A stretch of 64,000 nt of DNA from positions 27,608-91,607 of the forward strand of contig CAZCGE010000044.1 in the NCBI GenBank assembly GCA_964498125.1. Direction: 5' to 3'. The notes below the pieces were generated by a model. The model worked only from the letters and a program-made list of their open reading frames with translations, had not been told where the DNA came from and did no database searches. This DNA comes from CAMDBL01 sp964498125 (GTDB lineage: Bacteria; Pseudomonadota; Alphaproteobacteria; Rhizobiales; Hyphomicrobiaceae). Below, one piece after another: positions 62,029 through 64,000 of this stretch. The position numbers and the translations under genes are program-made. How positions within the stretch are numbered: the stretch's first letter is position 1; the number at the start of each line of letters is the position of its first letter.

Positions 62029-63795
62029 TCAGAAAATAACCGGCTCGTCGACCGGCTTGCCGAAGCCCGTCTCCAGGAAGTCGAAGTCGCAGCCCTCGTT
62101 GGCCTGCTTGATGTGCTTACTGAACATCCAGCCGTAGCCGCGTTCGTAGCGCGGCTCTGGCGCCTTCCAGGCGGCGCGCCGCTTGGCCAGCTCGGCGTCG
62201 GAGACCTCGAGCTTGATCGAGCGCCCCGGTACGTCGACCGTGATCATGTCGCCGGTCTTGACCAGCGCCAGGGGGCCGCCAACGTAGGACTCCGGCGACA
62301 CGTGCAGGACGCAGGCGCCATAGCTGGTGCCCGACATGCGCGCATCCGAAAGGCGGAGCATGTCGCGTACACCCTGCTTCAGGAGCTTTTTCGGCAATGG
62401 CAGCATGCCCCATTCCGGCATGCCGGGGCCACCGAGCGGGCCGGCATTGCGCAGCACCAGGATGCTGTCCTCGGTGACGTCGAGATCCATGCGGTCGATG
62501 TTGGCCTTGAGGTCGGGATAGTCGTCGAACACGTAGGCCTTGCCGGTGTGTCGCAGAAACTTCGGGGCGCATGCCGATGGCTTGATGACGCATCCATCCG
62601 GCGCCAGGTTGCCCCTCAGCACCGCCAGCGCACCCTCCTTGTAGATCGGATTGTCGAGCGGGCGGATGACGTCGTCGTTGTAGACCTCCGCGCCCTCGAT
62701 GCATTGCCCGAGCGTGCGGCCGGAGACATTGATGGCGTCGAGGTGCAGATGTGGCTTCAGGCGGCTCCACAGCGCCGGCAGGCCGCCCGCGTAGAAGAAA
62801 TCCTCCATCAGGTAGGTGTCGCCACTGGGCCGCACGTTGGCAATCACTGGCACGACGCGGCTCGCCTTGTCGAAATCGTCGAGCCCGATTTTGACGCCGG
62901 CACGCCGGGCCATGGCGATGACGTGGATGATGGCGTTGGTCGAGCAGCCCATGGCCATCGCCACGGTGATGGCATTCTCGTAAGCGGCGAGTGTCTGGAT
63001 CTTGGCGGGAACCAGGTCCTCCCACACCATCTCGACGATGCGCCGGCCGCTGTCGGCGGCCATGCGGATGTGGTTGGCGTCGGCGGCGGGAATCGAGGAG
63101 GCGCCCGGCAGCGTCATGCCGATGGTGTCGGCGATGCCGGTCATGGTCGAGGCGGTGCCCATGGTCATGCAGTGGCCATAGCTGCGCGCGATGCCGGCCT
63201 CCACCTCGAGCCAATCCTGCTGGGTGATGGTGCCGGCGCGCTTCTCCTCATAGTACTTGAAGCCGTCCGAGCCCGAGCCCAGCGTTTTGCCCTTCCAGTT
63301 GCCGCGCAGCATGGGACCTGCCGGCATGTAGATCGCCGGCAATCCGGCGCTGGTGGCGCCCATCAATAGGCCCGGCGTGGTCTTGTCGCAGCCGCCCATC
63401 AGCACGACGCCATCGACAGGGTGCGAACGGATCAACTCCTCGGTGTCCATCGCCAGCATGTTGCGATAGAGCATGGTGGTCGGCTTGACGAAGATTTCAG
63501 CCAGGCTGATTGCCGGCAGCTCGATGGGGAAGCCGCCCGCCTGCAGCACGCCGCGCTTCACATCGTCGACGCGGTGCTTGAAGTGGGCGTGGCAGGGATT
63601 GATGTCCGACCAGGTGTTGAGGATGCCGATCACCGGCTTGCCGATCCAGTCGGCCGGCCCATAGCCCATCTGCATGGCGCGCGAGCGATGGCCAAACGCG
63701 CGGAAATCATCCGGCGCGAACCAGCGCGCCGAGCGCAGATCGTCGGGGCTCTTCCTCGCGCCGGAAACAGCGCTCTTCTTGCCGTTCTTCGCCAT
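62029..63795 (-). CDS. IlvD/Edd family dehydratase, sugar-acid type (arabinonate/xylonate-like)
   Basis: A 588-residue iron-sulfur dehydratase. Conserved stretches are LNTWSDINPCHAHFKHRVDD near residue 58, VLMGGCDKTTPGLLMGATSA near 130, GMTLPGASSIPAADANH near 225 and MGCSTNAIIHV near 277, with the cysteines expected for the cluster. The length and the DINPCHxHF motif fit the sugar-acid dehydratases better than the valine-pathway IlvD. With the lactonase it would carry out two steps of oxidative pentose or hexose breakdown. The start at 63795 follows GAGGGA. Confidence 0.88.
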   Translation of the reverse strand: MAKNGKKSAVSGARKSPDDLRSARWFAPDDFRAFGHRSRAMQMGYGPADWIGKPVIGILNTWSDINPCHAHFKHRVDDVKRGVLQAGGFPIELPAISLAEIFVKPTTMLYRNMLAMDTEELIRSHPVDGVVLMGGCDKTTPGLLMGATSAGLPAIYMPAGPMLRGNWKGKTLGSGSDGFKYYEEKRAGTITQQDWLEVEAGIARSYGHCMTMGTASTMTGIADTIGMTLPGASSIPAADANHIRMAADSGRRIVEMVWEDLVPAKIQTLAAYENAITVAMAMGCSTNAIIHVIAMARRAGVKIGLDDFDKASRVVPVIANVRPSGDTYLMEDFFYAGGLPALWSRLKPHLHLDAINVSGRTLGQCIEGAEVYNDDVIRPLDNPIYKEGALAVLRGNLAPDGCVIKPSACAPKFLRHTGKAYVFDDYPDLKANIDRMDLDVTEDSILVLRNAGPLGGPGMPEWGMLPLPKKLLKQGVRDMLRLSDARMSGTSYGACVLHVSPESYVGGPLALVKTGDMITVDVPGRSIKLEVSDAELAKRRAAWKAPEPRYERGYGWMFSKHIKQANEGCDFDFLETGFGKPVDEPVIF

Positions 63796-63831
63796 GGGGT
63801 TCCCTCGGAGGTTTCTTGGATGTGAGCGGAC

Positions 63832-63843
63832 GGGGTCAGACCC
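63832..63843. repeat. Half copy of the GGTCAGACCC repeat (type A)
   Basis: GGGGTCAGACCC occurs once, upstream of the dehydratase start, with no inverted partner before the window ends. From 63844 to 64000 I see no gene; the last bases (CGTAGG) match the start of the type D repeat, but the element would lie outside the window. Confidence 0.6.
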
Positions 63844-64000
63844 GTCCATGCGTAGCATGGCTTCGGTGCGTCCGTGATGTTGCATTGTCAGGCTGGTGGA
63901 AGTCCAGCCCATAGGAGGTCACGACCTATGTAGCCGAAGGCAACTGCGTCGCAGCGATGCGGGGTGGAGAGCAACCGGAGGCGAACGAGTAGCCCGTAGG

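Noticed and set aside
63880..64000. A possible gene or repeat start at the right edge
   Set aside because: No open frame with family features; the terminal CGTAGG could begin a type D repeat but too little is present to call it.

Overview
The window is a high-GC chromosomal segment (roughly 63-66% by eye) of an alphaproteobacterium, most like free-living Hyphomicrobiales or Rhodospirillales. The gene orders support this: glyA-nrdR-ribD, and pyrB-pyrC'-plsY-dprA-topA, where the PyrC-like protein has lost its metal-binding HxH. Tim44-like, DUF4337, DUF2939, DUF302 and Sel1-type proteins fit the same assignment, as does the abundance of TRAP and ABC uptake systems. I see no rRNA, tRNA, CRISPR array, prophage or complete insertion sequence. 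Species cannot be named from this sequence alone.

Layout. 1-1.4 kb: the end of a Baeyer-Villiger-type flavin monooxygenase and a Nudix hydrolase. 1.9-6.8 kb: the prkA-yeaH-spoVR stress operon. 7.0-7.9 kb: 3-hydroxybutyrate dehydrogenase. 7.9-13.6 kb (minus): a complete Dpp/Opp-type peptide ABC importer. 13.9-18.6 kb (plus): a complete Liv-type ABC importer. 18.6-21.5 kb (minus): an Old Yellow Enzyme homologue, a DUF302 protein and a Tim44-like protein. 21.8-23.6 kb (minus): fdhD with a TRAP-type binding protein that has no signal peptide. 24.0-28.8 kb: a TRAP locus with two different DctP proteins plus DctQ and DctM, holding a CoxL-type pseudogene fragment between the two dctP genes. 28.9-31.3 kb: a Sel1 protein, an enoyl/quinone reductase and a HigBA-like pair. 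31.5-35.6 kb: glyA, a Phd/PIN pair, nrdR and ribD. 35.7-39.6 kb (minus): a hydantoinase and a long recQ. 40-46.8 kb: two exported small proteins, a methyltransferase, a sirtuin, a DUF4337 protein, a 2OG-Fe(II) oxygenase and an SbmA/YddA-type ABC transporter. 47.0-56.2 kb: an HTH/PIN pair, then pyrB-pyrC', plsY-dprA and topA. 56.3-60.8 kb: a small membrane protein, a lone ParD, a VapBC pair, parC and a small exported protein. 60.9-63.8 kb (minus): a lactonase and a sugar-acid dehydratase.

The most distinctive signal is a set of short palindromic repeats of at least six types. They sit between genes, often at convergent gene ends, and often as two small hairpins with a spacer between them. Several overlap stop codons, one lies in frame inside dppC, one supplies the C-terminus of a methyltransferase, and two carry other repeats nested within them. 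One nested copy can be compared with a probable uninterrupted copy in the same window. Six toxin-antitoxin-type loci (two of them lone antitoxins) are scattered among the housekeeping genes. Other items worth a second look are the signal-less DctP homologue next to a single-cysteine FdhD, the pseudo-dihydroorotase, and the CoxL remnant.
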